NCBI GenBank assembly: GCA_023053575.1
Contig: JAKZAP010000007.1
Span: 12,119,508 to 12,183,507, forward strand
Direction: 5' to 3'
Source: Branchinecta lynchi
Taxonomy: Eukaryota > Arthropoda > Branchiopoda > Anostraca > Branchinectidae
DNA length: 64,000 nt
Shown: positions 25,401-38,183 of the stretch, piece by piece
Layout: each line of letters starts with the position of its first letter
Numbering within the stretch: the stretch's first letter is position 1
Notes under the pieces: generated by a model
Told to the model about the DNA's origin: nothing
Databases searched by the model: none
The model's input: the letters and a program-made list of their open reading frames with translations, nothing else
Position numbers and translations under genes: made by a program

Positions 25401-28400
25401 CTCCACTAACAACTAACCTATACTAATTTTGACAGGCTAAATCTGAAAGACCTAAGTGAAGTGAGACAGATGCAAATCATATGCCTTTAAAGCAGGTTTT
25501 AAAACACGGGCGGGCGAGTTGCTGCCAGTCCAGACCCTTGGTTCGAGAAGTCGAGAGTAATGTCTCCGACCTAACGGGTAAGGAAACCGGGTTCAAACAA
25601 CTCGGCTTGCCTTTCACTGTGACGGATTTACGACTGAAGCTGGGTAGTGCCAAAATTATCAACTTTTTAAAATGACTCGGATTATCTTTGACTAAAATGA
25701 GCGCACCGGACCTTGGTGAGGCCAAAACACACGACTGATAAAACGAATACCATAAAACCATTTTTAGAATCAAATCATATTTAGACTATATATCTTTATT
25801 AATCCTCTCGACCCCTAAATTTTGTAATTAGCTCCAACTGTACCCTAACCATCATCGGAATTCTCTTTATTTATATTTTTCCTCTTCCTTTCTATCAATA
25901 ACAAGGACCATTATACTCTTAAAATATAGGCTGTAGTTGCGTTTTTTTTCTTCACGTGTAGTTTCTCTGTAGTTAGACGTACTTTGTTTTATTTAAGAAC
26001 TACTGTGTCCGGAAAACAAGAGTGAAAACCCACCGAAACTACATCAAATACAACGCAACTTCCAAATATGCTGAAATATGTAAAAATCGAAAATATTCTT
26101 GGTACAAATCGTCCTCTGAAATCACTGAAATTTAAGTGAAAAAACGTGTGCAGGCATTCCTACATGCCACGCACCCAATCCCTATCCCCTTGTTTTTGCA
26201 CTCTAAGCAAATTGAAACATTCCAAACTGTCTACTCTGATTCCGAAAGTTATTTATTTTTCTAATAAGGTTTCACAGGACCCGCCCGGAACAAGGAGTCA
26301 AAGGTTAGGGGAAATTTCGAGGATGGAGATAGTGATTTCTGTTAGAACAGCACCTCAGGAGTAATTAGACATCTTACCCAATTATTAGCACGTCAATAAA
26401 TCAAAGGAAAAGCATATAAAACTTTCAATTCAACAGACTTTCGAGAAACCTGTCATTCAACTAATCTACCTTCCACTGCTCTGGAGTCCTTAAAGCACAG
26501 CTCTTACTAGAAATGGTTTCTCCACACTAAAATGGCTTGGAAATATTGTTTTTCAAAAATACCCATACTTGCCCCGTTAAATTAAGGATTTTCCTACTAG
26601 AGCTTTCCGACGCTGGCCAGAATACGCGGCCCAAATCTCCGATGTTGTCCCCGGCCCCTGTACACCCTTTCCCGGCACCAGCAAAAAAAACGGTGCCGTC
26701 TATAAATTAGGCGATCCCGCTGCTAAAAATGCTGATTAAACGTTTTCACACATGACAACCGGCTCCAGCACCGGCCGAGATCCGCCGCACCGGGCCCTCG
26801 CTGTGCACTAAAATCGAGAGTTGGCAACTCCTCGATCCTTAATTCTTAAACATTCCCCAAAGAATTCGCAAGGAGTCGCAAGTTCAAATTATCACTTTTA
26901 TGCCACAGAACGACGACCAGGGTCGGACAGTCACAGACTCAAATTCCTGCCAGGATTTGATGATCAAAGCGCAGAACATCAGGCCGGGAAATCCTGATCG
27001 TGTGTTCACACTATTAGGAACGGCTTAGCAAAATTTGGGAACATGTCCCCACTGAGAACTCCAGCACTTAAATTAGCCTTTATATTCAAGTCGCCATTTA
27101 ACTAACTGTTCTGTCAAACCGCCTACGCATCTGGAATCACAAGAAAAATATAATCAAGCAAAAATATAGGCTTGAGTACACAAATTGCTTGACTAAGGGC
27201 TTCCCATGAATTGCAACTACGCAACGTCATTCGGGAAGTGTAGGTATACTGTTACGATGTTTTTGTTTTTTACGTATACAGAACGCCCATTTAAGTCCAA
27301 AGGAACGGCAGACATCAAACGAACCCGGGACAGCCTCGATTCATAAAGCACAAGGTTTTATATTCCGAGACGCCTGTTGCTTCTCGGATTACTCCCACTA
27401 AAGAACGAATGCATGGAGAGCAAAAACGACCTACGGGACTTGAGAACCCGGATTAAAAGAGCAGAAGGATGAAATTCAATCTTCTAGAGCTTAGAAGATA
27501 AGAAATCCACCCGAAAGAACCGCCAACAGGAACGTACCATATTCTCGCAGACAACTCAAGTGGCGAAGAGGCGTCCGCTCATCTGACGAATGACATGAAC
27601 CGGTGGAGTGCGACGACAAAAAAGTAAGCCCACCAGCTCAGCTAGGAAGGGAAACGGAAGAAGCTAATCTCAATATCGTCGGCCTACCCCAAGCCCCAAA
27701 TGCGTAATCTTTTCGGGGTGGCGCCGGGTCCCCTCCTCTAGTTCTGAACGACGATCAAAATGTATCCAGCCGGATTTTTTATGGTTTTCTATAGTTCGGA
27801 CAGGGGCAAAAAAAATCTATACTGAACTGATGACGCCAGAAACAGAAATTCCGGCCTCTGGCTTCAAGATACAGCGGCACTGTCCGCAAGTGAACTAAGT
27901 TCTGAGACGGACTGTTTCCGACAAGTGCCAAACTGATTATTCAGGGCAGAGACGTCATCGGAAAGCTATAGGTCGGCAACGGGGGTCCCATTGGCATTTT
28001 CAAAGCAAATCTTACACATGTACATATGGAAAACAAGCAATACAACAATACAACGTTATTGTACCAAGAAAGAGTATGTATTCAAAGGGCCACAGTTTCG
28101 GCTTCGCTTCTAATTTTGTCACATTCTTTTTCTTCTGTTGGGACACTTCGGACAGTCATGGAAGTAATGCAAGACTGTTCCAATACAGGACGCCGTAAAC
28201 TTGGCCTTCACAGGATGAGAAAGCAACTGAGCAAAAACAGCAAAAGATAAAAAAATAACAGTGTTAATTTGAATATTTGCGTTTAGTACTTTGCACGCAT
28301 ATTTGCCAGGTCTGAATTTCATCAAATTCTTCGACCCATTCAAAGACGACGTCCGAGTGACATACCTCTACTGTGCCTACCATTTCCTGATCATATCGCA

Positions 28401-29037
28401 AATCAGTCCTCTTATGAGCATGATATCTCTCGAACACAATATTTAATACAATACCAGATATTTTGACAGAAGGTAGCGTGGAGGATCCACTGAATAAAAA
28501 AAAACCCACCGAGTTCACAAATCGGCTCAGTAAACCTGCATCTGAAGGTGGGGGAGAGGGATACAAATTACGGCTCGTTCATTAGAACATTGAGTTTGAA
28601 AACATGATGTATAGGTCCAACCACTTCGTTTACCAGCCGGAACAACAGTTCGACCACAAGACGCGATCATGTTTTCTCTGCGGTGGATGTAGCTTACGGT
28701 GAAACAAAGATTCCCTTCAGATTGTGTGCCCACAATCATATCATACGCGGCTTAACGAGGCATTTAATTGTCTCATTACCACACGCTAAAAGGAAGTTAT
28801 GCGACAAAAAGGAAAGGTATCCGCCCAAATGACTATAACAGGAAGTCGGCCTACAAATAGGCTGCCATGATACAAATCTGACGCTAACCTACCCGACGAT
28901 AGTAAATATTCGAAATACCGCAGAATTGTCACTGAGAGAAACCATCTACAGACAAATGTAGCAACATAAACCAGAACAAGGCTATGCACAGGTTAGGATC
29001 CGAGCAGTCCGAATTCCTGACAGTATGGCAGATGTTT

Positions 29038-30560
29038 CAGTAACAAGAGCTAGAAGCTCATATGGCACTTGCAAGGCTTGGTGAAAGGATGAGCTGGAAG
29101 CTCATATGGCACTTGCAAGGCTTGGTGAAAGGATGAGCTGGAAGCTCATATGGCACTTGCAAGGCTTGGTAACGGATGAAATTAGGAATTTGCCAATTCG
29201 TGGGTTTGTTCTGATAACTTGTAAGCCAAAACCTTGAGATAAGAATGACAACGGACCATTGGAAATTACGAGAATGTATCGTTTGGTAAAAAGTTTTTTT
29301 TTTTGCACTTTGCTGTGATGATGCGCACTAATGGTGCTAGAAATTCATCTGTAATCAAAACCTTGAGGCAAAAATGATCCTGGGCCCTTTAGGACCATGA
29401 ATATAAATGGTCTGGTAAAAATGTTTTTTTTTTTACTCTTCGGCTAAGATGCGCACTCTAAGGGTGCTAGAAATTCATTTCTAAGCAAAACCCTTAAGGC
29501 AAAAATGATCACGGGCTCACGGGGATCATGAAAATGTAGATTTTGCTTAAAAGTATTTTTTGCGGTGAAGAGAATACTTTAACGGATGATCGGATCTGGA
29601 AAGCGACAATTTCTACGCCAATCTTGTCAAGTCTCTAATGTTCAAGCCAAGTTTCGTCGTCCTAGCACATCTGGGAGTACCTTAAATCACGATCACCGAA
29701 ATTCCGGACCAGAATGGTGGGAAACTCACACCAGAATGCCCGAATCCGGTCCGGTTCTGTTACTGGTGTGTATAAGGCTTACTTCTGTTCTTCCCACCAA
29801 GTGCCATCCCAATCGCTACAATCTAAGCTTGTCACAAAATCCCCCCCCCCCCACCACCAGACTCCCACACATTGATCTGATTCTGTCCGCACTTGAAATG
29901 GGACATCTGAGACGCGAGTCTTTCCGAATATCAAGTTTCATTAAAATCCGATCACATGTTCAAAACTTGTACATTTCTCAAGATTCCAGATTCCCCCTCA
30001 CTCCACTCCCCCCATGATGGTCAAATCGAAGAAACGACTGTTCTTAAGTTAAAATTCTCGAGTCCCTGAAATGCCTGCCAAGTTTCATCGTTCTAGCACA
30101 TGTGTAAGCATCTTAACTCGGGATCACGGGAATTCCGGAACCCTCCCTCGAACTCCCCCCCCCCCCACAGTGCTCGGATCCGATCCGGTCTTGCCAACTA
30201 TGTATCTGGGGCTTGTGCTTGTTCTTTCCACCAAGTTTCACCCCGATCCATTCTCTGAACATGTCACACGATTTCCGGTTTCTCTCCCCCAACTCCCCCC
30301 AAAGTCACCGGATCATTCCGGACTTGAACTGTGACATCTGGAGACGGTCTTTCCAAATATCAAGTTTCGTTAGGATCCGATTCCCCGTTAAAAAAGGTAA
30401 AAATACGTCAATATTCCGGATTCCTCCTCCCTCCACTCCCCCACGGTGGTCGAGTCGGAGAAGTGACTATTTCCAAGTTATTTTGCTAGGGTCCCTAATA
30501 TGCCTGCCAAGTTTCAATGAGTGGCCCGACAGACAGAAAAGTGATCGGTATATGGCACTT
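29038..30560. repeat. E-family repeat, copy E2, with a 3x tandem end
   Basis: Starts AACAAGAGCTAGAAGCTCAT and contains the E1 units in the opposite direction with poly-C runs, ending TATATGGCACTTGAGCGGAG. The first 51 bp are repeated three times almost without change (29050-29170). Confidence 0.7.
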
Positions 30561-30864
30561 GAGCGGAGCTACAGGTGCCATAAAAATCTCGAAGCAAATG
30601 ACGTCAAAAGAGATTTCTTGGAAAAAAAAAATATTTTGTTTATTTTGTTGGTTTCACGAAAAGTAAACAAATGCAAAATAATTCTAACCATTCGACTCGT
30701 CAATGTTTGAACACGCGCGTCAATGTTTGAACACGCGCGTCACTGACTGCCGGAATAAAATGTTTAGCCAGGAAAGGAAACGGTCATGTTTCAATCTGCT
30801 GCTGCCCACGCCACCGTAAGAAGTGTAGAGAATATCTACCTAGACCGAACATTTACACAAGAGC

Positions 30865-32880
30865 TAGAAACTAATATGGCACTTGTAAGGCTGATTCAGA
30901 GGATGGAAGTAGGGGTTTTCGAATTCGTGGGTTTGTTCTGGTCATTTCCAAGCAAGACGCTTGAGATAGGAATGACCAAAGGCACTTAGAAATAACGAGA
31001 ATGTGTCGTTCGGTAAGAATATTATATTTTTGCACTTGGATGTAATGATGCGCACTTCAAGGGGGCTAGAAATTGATCGTAAGTTAAGCCCCTGAGGCAA
31101 CGGTAATGAGCCCTTGGGGACTATTAATATATATCGTTTGGTCAAAAGTTTTTTTTTCTCTTTTCGGTTAAGATGCGCACTTTAAAGGTGCTAGAAATTC
31201 ATTTTAAAGCAATTCCTCGTGGCACATGTTCATGGGCCGAAATGTATCGTTTGATCAAAAGTACTTTTTGGGATCCCAAAACGTAAGTGGAGGGATATAT
31301 ATGACATCGCAAAAGTTGTCCGTCTGTCCGTCCGTCCTTCCGTCTGTGAGCACGATAACTCTCGAAGGGAATGAGATATATTGATGAAACTTGGTGTGAC
31401 GATTATTTGGGCCAAGAGTAAGGTCGAGTTCGTAGATGGGCCCTGTAGCTCTACATTTAGGGGTGGGGGTTCAAATTAAGGGACAAACAAAATATTTTTA
31501 AACAGCTAATACGATAGTCTAATTATGGGATAAGAAGGCATGCTGAGCACGATAGTGAAAACCATTTTCTCGCCGGACAAGTAGTTCGTCGGAATCCGGC
31601 AAAAACCGGAAAGTTGGTTAAAAGTAAAAGTTTCATTTGAAGTTGATTAAATGGTCGATTTAGGGGTAAGAAGACATGTTGAACACGATGCTGAAAACTA
31701 TTTTCTCGCCAAACAACTAGTTCCCCCGGAATCCGGCCAAAACCGGAAAATTTGTTAAAAGCAAAAGTTCGATTAGATGACAGATTAACGGGTAAGAAGA
31801 GAGGCTGAGTCTGTATTTGACAATCAGTTTTTACCCGGAACATATAATTAGTCGGGAATCCGGTTGTAACCGGATTTAACTTTTATTCAAAGTTGATTAG
31901 ATGTTCTTTATATAAGGAGATACGCTGGATTTGTTTCTGAATTTTCTGTTTTTGCTGGACTAGTACTTCGTTCGGAATTCGGGCGAAACCGGAAACTTGG
32001 CAGAAGTAAAGCAGGAAGTCTCGGTCAGTATCGTCAAAATAGATATGGCTTATAGAATTATTTCTAAACTTGGTTTTCTCTGATGATTAGCCTGGCGAAG
32101 ACTGGATCTGGCGAAGACGAGACCCGATTGCCCGAACCAAATATTAGATTTTTGGGACCCCATCGACACCTTTGGTCTTGTTTGATTTTGCGGTCAAGAT
32201 GCGGACTTTAGGGGAAATCATGAAAATGTATATTTTGCTTAAAAGATTTTTTTTTTATTTGCGATTAAGATTAGTAGCCTACTTTAAGGAATGGCTGGAT
32301 ATGGGAAGTGACGACTCCTAAGCCAATCTTGTCAAATCTCTAACATTCCAGCCAAGTTCTATCCGGTTCTGTAAATGATTAATCTCGAGCATTTGTTTCT
32401 TATTCCCACAAAGTTCCATCCCGATCTGTTCAGTCTAAGCGGGTCACGTATTTTCCGTTCCCTGCGAGTTTCATATCCGGTCCGGACAGGAAAAAGAACA
32501 TCAGAACATGTCCTCTGTTGCACTATCAAGTTTCACTTGAATCCCATCACCCGTTCCAAAGATACACACGACTCAATATTCCGGATTCCCCCTCCCTCCA
32601 CTCCCACACGAGGACCGGATCGAGAAAATAATTATATTATTAAGTCAGTTTCTTCCGTCCTGATATGCCTGCCAGGTTTCGTCGTGAAAATCCCCATAAC
32701 CGCCATCACCGGAATTCCGAGAAACCTCCCTCCACCCCCAAAGTGTCAGGCTCCAGTCCGATTGTGTAAACGATTTATCTAGAGCAGATGCGTGTTCTTC
32801 CCAGTAAGTTCCACTACGATCCCTCCAATCTAACCGTTTCACGAGATTTCCGGAGATTTCCGCCCCCCCCCCGTGCGATC
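30865..32880. repeat. E-family repeat, copy E3, split by B2
   Basis: Starts GAGCTAGAAACTAATATGGC and follows the E2 order until 31266, then resumes at 32183 (GCGGTCAAGATGCG) through CCCTCCCTCCACTCCC and poly-C. Ends near 32880. The 30703-30739 segment just before holds two copies of GTCAATGTTTGAACACGCGC. Confidence 0.65.
31267..32182. mobile_element. B element copy B2, nested in an E repeat
   Basis: Same ends as B1 (GGGATCCCAAAACGTAAG and TTTGGTCTTG) and four degenerate internal units. Both flanks are E-family sequence that is continuous when B2 is removed. Confidence 0.8.
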
Positions 32881-32895
32881 GGCGCGATTATGAAT

Positions 32896-33127
32896 TTCTC
32901 ATCAAGCTAAGATGCGGTCTGCGCACACCAAGGAAACAGGGGAGGTTGTATCTTTTTTTTTGCTGTGTCAGTACATGAAGCTATCGGAGCTCGGGGGTGG
33001 TGCAAGACTGAATGAGTTTCAGTAGGGACGTTCTCTATCGGTAGTGGTGCTAGTGTCGCTGCTATTCGAGTGTGCGTCCCTTTTTTTAAATTCTTGGCAC
33101 TGCTCCCTATTGTTATTTTGCTCTGAA
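32896..33127. repeat. Dispersed repeat F, copy 2
   Basis: Second copy of the 4249-4490 repeat, with GATGCGGTCTGCGCACACC, AGGGACGTTCTCTATCGG and TCCCTATTGTTATTTTGCTC. Confidence 0.7.
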
Positions 33128-33183
33128 AAAACGACACTTGGTTAACTGAGAAATGCCTTCTTCCATCAACTAACTGCAATCAT

Positions 33184-33478
33184 AGCTGCGTTCGTTGCAC
33201 TCCGGGCTGTCTCTGGTGTTTAGTCACCAGTGTCCGGTTCTTCCCTTAAAACGCGTTCTTTTGGTTCACCGGTGAGTTGATGAAAACCGGCTAACTCCTC
33301 GCTGAAGCCGGGCTCACGAGCAGGTTCTGGTTAGTCCGCACTGGTGAGATAAAACCGGACACTGGTTAGTTCAAAAACGGGTTATAAGACTGGTGAGAAG
33401 TCACCGGTGGATGCAGAAACGGCTTATAAGAAAAACCGGAGACCATCAGTGAGAACTCCCGTGACAAAGAACGCAGCT
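33184..33478. mobile_element. Small TIR element G next to PLPP exon 3
   Basis: 295 bp, TIRs AGCTGCGTTCGTTG and CAAAGAACGCAGCT, with CAT duplicated at 33181-33183 and 33479-33481. The interior is rich in ACCGG and CACCGGTG pieces. Confidence 0.65.
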
Positions 33479-33553
33479 CATGTGCAGAGTGCCTAAAGGG
33501 CGAGTATAAATCAGCAAAAAAAAAAAGATCTTATGGGTGCTTCAACTACTCAC

Positions 33554-33722
33554 CAATATCAGTGGCTAGCTGACTGCATCCTGCTCCGAACAGGAACACT
33601 CCTACTAGGTGAACCAACTCTAGTAGAATCGGGTGCAAGTTCAACTTTCCAACCCGGATTCCTCCAGAAAGATATTTCGAAGGCCTGGCTTTCGACCGCC
33701 TCACTAGTTCGACGACCACCAT
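33554..33722 (-). CDS. PLPP: PLPP exon 3 (cytosolic loop and TM3)
   Basis: 169 nt from a CGTTTTAG acceptor to a GTGAGT donor, phase 0 in and phase 1 out. Encodes a basic cytosolic loop (VRRSKARPSKY) and TM3 ending GVFLFGAGCSQLATDI, the segment before catalytic motif C1 in LPPs. The split codon reads G with exon 4. Its donor lies 76 bp from a small TIR element (33184-33478). Confidence 0.93.
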
Positions 33723-34027
33723 CTAAAACGATATAGATAATAGCTAGGAAGTCTAGTATCTATCAATCGACCAGTCATCAATCAAGAACCCACCGAGGGG
33801 TTGCCCACTCTCGATTTTAGAGTACAGCAAGTACCCAGTGCCGCGATTCTCAGCCGGTGACGACACCGGTTCCCATGTGATCGAACAGTAAAATCGGCCT
33901 GTTTAGAAGCAGAATCGACTAATTTATGGCAGGCACCGTGCTGGCATCGCTGGTTTCGGCCGGTGCCGGGCAAGGGTGTACAGCAGATGCATGGGAGTGG
34001 GCAACCCTTCGTAGCCCGTACTGGTTA

Positions 34028-34215
34028 CCAAAAGTTGGTTACCAAAAGTAACTTCGTACACCCTTGAAAGTAACCCAAAAGTATCTCAAAGTAACTCAAT
34101 TTAACCTAATGTAACCCAATGTAACCCAATGCAATTTAACCCAAAGTAACCCAATGTAACCAAAAGTAACCCAAAGCAACCCTGAGTAACCCAAAGTATC
34201 CTGAAGTAACTCGTA
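34028..34215. repeat. Minisatellite, about 11-bp unit (AAAGTAACCCA)n
   Basis: About fifteen degenerate units such as AATGTAACCC and AAAGTAACCC between GGTTACCAAAAG and a closing GGTGACC, in the intron between PLPP exons 2b and 3. The flanks are inversely related. Confidence 0.85.
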
Positions 34216-35596
34216 CACCCGGGTTCTTGGTGACCAACCCTGGGGATAACGCGGGAAAAATGGGAACAAAATTTCGCGGAAACAAAATTAATGCATAGTC
34301 ACTTCCTTGGGTGGTTGTTCCACTGCGGATCTTTTAATCACCACAATATTTTTTTAAGATTTGATTTAAAAAAACTTACTTATGCCTGATTAACTATGAA
34401 CAAAATCTCCTGGTTCTTACTGAAATTAAGAAGAGCTAAAATGCTGAAATAAAAGACGAAACTAATGATCACAGATACAGCTCTGATGACTTGGAGAAGT
34501 TCGAGTCCCATAAGATCTATTCTTCACGTGCGGGGGCCTTGAGGAGGTTTCTAAGGACGAGTGTAGATATACAGTAGCCTCCACCAAAGATTGACAAGAA
34601 AAGAATTAACAGGGGGGTACAGATCCTGCTTTGTTATCAGTAGACTAGATTTGAGCGTATAATAAGATACTAGTTTTACGGGCACCACTTAGACCTAAAC
34701 AAATCCAGAACCAAATAATTTACTGGTTATATAATTTAACGCCCTTTCCATGCACGAATTAAACGATCTAAGTTAGCAAAAATAAACAGCTGTTAGTTCT
34801 AACACGAGGCCCGCGCAGATTCCCAAGCAGTATAAAGGCGAACCTAACAGTTGGTTGTAGCAAGAATAGTCAATCAGCATTTTCAGTAGCTCAGCAGCGA
34901 TCGACCGTCACCAGCGTATCGATGGAAGATTTTCTTTTTGCAGGGGATTTTGCAACAGTCAGCCAGATGTGTTTCTTTGATAAGTCGCGGAAACTGACGA
35001 ACACATGTCATTACGGCAAACTGTTGAATGCTTTACCGGAAATCAATCTTCTTGTTAATAATCATTTCAACTTTTAAACCACCACAAATCTCCACTGAAA
35101 AGTGATACTCTTGGAAACTATACTGTTTAATAATATTTCTCACGGAAAGTAATCTAGTTGCATACTCTTGATGACTAATTCTTCGTGCCGACGAAGAACC
35201 ATCGTGTGCCTAGCGAAGAGCCAGAAACGTCACCACAACAAACGTTGTTGATTGGGTTACATGGGGTTTGAGTCAATTTCGAGGATTTGTTTGGGTGACG
35301 TTTCTTGTTCTTCCCTAGAATCACCGGCGTGTTTCGTAGAGTAGAGTATTGATCTCAACCTCCCCCGCACATACCCGCCATAGATTTAAATTGTGAACGC
35401 TCCCGTAGGGTCTGGAAAACTGTCAGCAGCACCACCTAAGTGAGCTTTTCGAGTATTTTTTTACCGACTGGACGAAAACATTGGGAGGGACTCCCCTTCG
35501 CATATGCAAATACCCACCAAGGCAGCCTTATCACCAGAAGGGCTATGGGTTTGTCTCAATGCAGAGCGCCTAGCAAGGTTGACCATGCAAACTTAC

Positions 35597-35748
35597 CGAA
35601 GAGATTGGCAGGATGATCCCAACACAATTCAGGACTATCGACGGTACGGTCGAGTCACGATAGGGATATCGCAAACTTTCGTCATTGCAATAAAATCCGC
35701 GCCGATAAGGTTGCCCAGCAAGATGGAACACGAGAACAGGAAGCCACA
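35597..35748 (-). CDS. PLPP: PLPP exon 2b (alternative, proximal to exon 3)
   Basis: 152 nt between an AAATCTTTAG acceptor and a GTAAGT donor, phases 1 and 0. Encodes TM1, loop 1 with YRRGFYCNDESLRYPYRDST, and TM2 ending in LPISS. Homologous to exon 2a 2.4 kb upstream in the gene, with the same boundaries. The reading frame is intact and the splice sites are strong, so it is not an obvious dead duplicate. Confidence 0.93.
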
Positions 35749-36039
35749 CTAAAGATTTAAAAACATGCGGTTCATCAGGTAGGCACACCAGGTTAGAGCG
35801 GTAAAAATAGTACTGGTTTAGCGACAACAGAAGATCGAACGCCCTCCAAAAGACGATTTCTTTCCTGTTACAGATCATGTGTTGGCAACGTTCGTTAAGC
35901 TATGTCAAATGCTTGGGCACCCTACCCAGGGCATCACGATGGGGGTAGGGGGGGGGGGGACTCTCCCCCCCTCGAAGGTCTTGGAAAAGTACTTTCGTTG
36001 GGCGAAGCCCTGTTCACTAGTATGTCGGTCGGGAAATTA

Positions 36040-36545
36040 AATTTGTTAGCTTTTGTCGGGCCTCGATCGACTCACGGCATATCGGGTTCTTTTTACGCAT
36101 AAGAAATCAAGTTCTGTACAGTGTTGTCGGGCAAAACACGCAGGAAAAATCAAATGCTGTATGGTTTCATCGGGGGTTGGTATTCCCGTCGGCACATCGG
36201 GTTCTTTTTACACGTAAGAAATAAAGTTCTTTACTGTTTTGTCGGGTAATATCATAGAAGAAATGGAATTCTGAATGCTTTTGTCGGACGTCTTTATTTT
36301 GGTAGGCACACCATCGGGTTATTTTTGTACGTAAGACACTAAATTCTGCAAACATTTGTCGGGCAAACGGAAAGCTTAAGTCTCGTCGACAGGTCGGGAT
36401 CTTATTAAACGCATAAATCGAATTCCGTAAAGTTTTCACAGACCAATCCCGAAAGTTTATATCTCGTTGGCGAATCGAGACTTTTCTACACACAAGAAAT
36501 CAAATGACATCAATCAAAAATCAAAAAACCGAAAACTGAAGTTTC
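36040..36545. repeat. Tandem repeat, about 110-bp unit, between exons 2a and 2b
   Basis: About five units with CATCGGGTTCTTTTTAC, GTAAGAAATCAAGTTCTG and TTTTGTCGGGC. Open frames over it (for example 36167-36493, minus) follow from the repeat and are not considered genes. Confidence 0.75.
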
Positions 36546-36689
36546 GTCGGTTCATTGAGCTCTTCCGCAACTACTTCTTTTGCAAGTAAATTCAGAACAA
36601 ATATAGCCTACTGTGTGCAAACTTCGCTGTGTATGGAAACTACTTTTTTTTTGCTGAATTTCTGTTCTTTCCCTGCTCATCAGCGTTTC

Positions 36690-36990
36690 CAAAAGTTTCG
36701 CCTGCGGCGCATTTCGTAGAATTCTCTATTTGGAAGAACGTTTCATTTCGTTGTCATTTTAGTCTTGAAATTCGTGGGGGGCCGAGCATGTCAATTTAAA
36801 TATACAACAATCTCAACTGATGCATTACAGTTATTTTTAAAACAAATTTCGCCTGCGGCGCATTTCGTCGTATTCTCTATTTGGGAGAACGATCTTTGAT
36901 TTAATTGACGTGTTAGGATTGAAATTCTTGGGGGCTGAAACACATTAAAAGTTAGAACTTGTTTATTAGATATAGTAAATTTTCTGGAAG
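36690..36990. repeat. Two tandem copies of a 150-bp repeat
   Basis: TTTCGCCTGCGGCGCATTTC and ATTCTCTATTTGG occur at 36700 and 36846, each followed by TTGAAATTC.TGGGGG. A third fragment in reverse lies near 23130-23190. Confidence 0.65.
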
Positions 36991-37377
36991 AAAGGCCGAT
37001 TAAAAAAATTTCCCTTGCGGTACAGTCGAAACAGCGAAAAATGAAATGAAAAGCTGAATACGTGAATTTAAATATAAAAATTTACATTAGCCTAAAGGAA
37101 TAATATGAACAGATGCATTACAGTTAGTTTTACACCGGTTCTATTCTGTGCTGGCAGGAATTGTACGAAATGTGTGATTTTTGTCGGCAAATTATTAAGC
37201 TGTCGGCACAAATTGGACATCCTCCCCCCCCCCCCCGAAAGGTGAAAGGGTAATGACGACCCTGACCCTACCCAAATAAGAAAACTGACGGTTTGAGTGA
37301 GATTTGTAAGTAAATGGGATAGATACTCCCTGAGTCCAAGCTGACCTGAAAACGTATATTCAAACAATACACAAAAC

Positions 37378-37462
37378 GGATATGTCAGCTACGATGCTTT
37401 GGCAGCCAAAACATCTGTCAAGCCAAAGAGCTGCCAAAGCATCGTAGCTGACTTATCCGGTT
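37378..37462. repeat. Near-perfect hairpin element, PLPP exon 2a-2b interval
   Basis: GTCAGCTACGATGCTTTGGC at 37385 is matched in reverse by GCCAAAGCATCGTAGCTGAC ending about 37452, extended by GGATA/TATCC outside. The core GTAGCTGAC also occurs at 3031 and 61336-61380. Confidence 0.75.
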
Positions 37463-38183
37463 GTTTTCATAGTCTCAATATAAGTGGGATAGGGTGCCTC
37501 AGCCTTTGGGATAGCCTAGCTAGCGTTTGGTATAAGCCATACCAAACTGTGGGTATACCCAAAGTTTGACAAAGCCTATACAAAAATCAGGAATTCCTGG
37601 TAGACTGGTATAACCTACCCCACTTTATTCAATACAAATGAAGCACCACTACAGTCTAGCAGAAACAGGGTTTAGGTTCAAATGTTGACTAACAAACTCA
37701 AGCTACTCAAATTCATAGGAAAGAGGTAACAGAGGCGATATTAAGGTAAATGATTAAGATAATAAGTTGACTCAATTGTTATGATTACCGAAAAGTGTTG
37801 GGCTGTCATGTGTGAAAGCTTGGGTGCGAATCAATCGATTACAAATATAGACGGCCTCTTTGTATGAACTCTTTTCGTTTTACCCAAAGCAACAATCAGT
37901 CAATTATATTTATACAGCAGAATAACAGCAAGAATTACAAAAGAGAATTAAGGTTTAAACCAAACCATGCGGGCAGTGAAAGAAGGTGGGGGAAGCTGGT
38001 GGGAGGATCTGATTGGTTAGATCTTATGGCAGCTCATGCAGCAGCATTTCGAGTACAGGCAAAACAAATGACAAACAAATGTATCAGCGGAGTAGCATCC
38101 CAGAAACTGTAGGCATGCATCACAAACTCAAAAGGATAAGTGCATTCCCATTAGAAAGGAAACTTAATCTCACTCAAACTTAC

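Larger units (their letters stand above)
17602..33553 (-). other. PLPP: PLPP intron 3 (15.9 kb)
   Basis: Holds E1, E2, E3 with B2, repeat F, element G and the 24.7-25.4 kb tandem array. The stretches 19086-24689 and 25401-29037 show no gene; they contain a decayed retroelement-tail motif (21064-21104) and a hairpin (19253-19282). An ATTCAG acceptor followed by an open stretch at 28397-28492 (minus) fits neither phase nor homology of PLPP. Confidence 0.75.

Noticed and set aside
28264..28566. Possible exon on the minus strand after a strong TTTTATTCAG acceptor
   Set aside because: Phase does not fit PLPP, there is no family match, and exons 3 and 4 of PLPP are accounted for.
29586..30710. Open frames of 87-165 codons
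   Set aside because: Part of the E2 repeat; Pro/Ser-rich low-complexity translations.
36040..36545. CRISPR-like regular array
   Set aside because: Units are diverged tandem repeats without unique spacers, in an animal intron.
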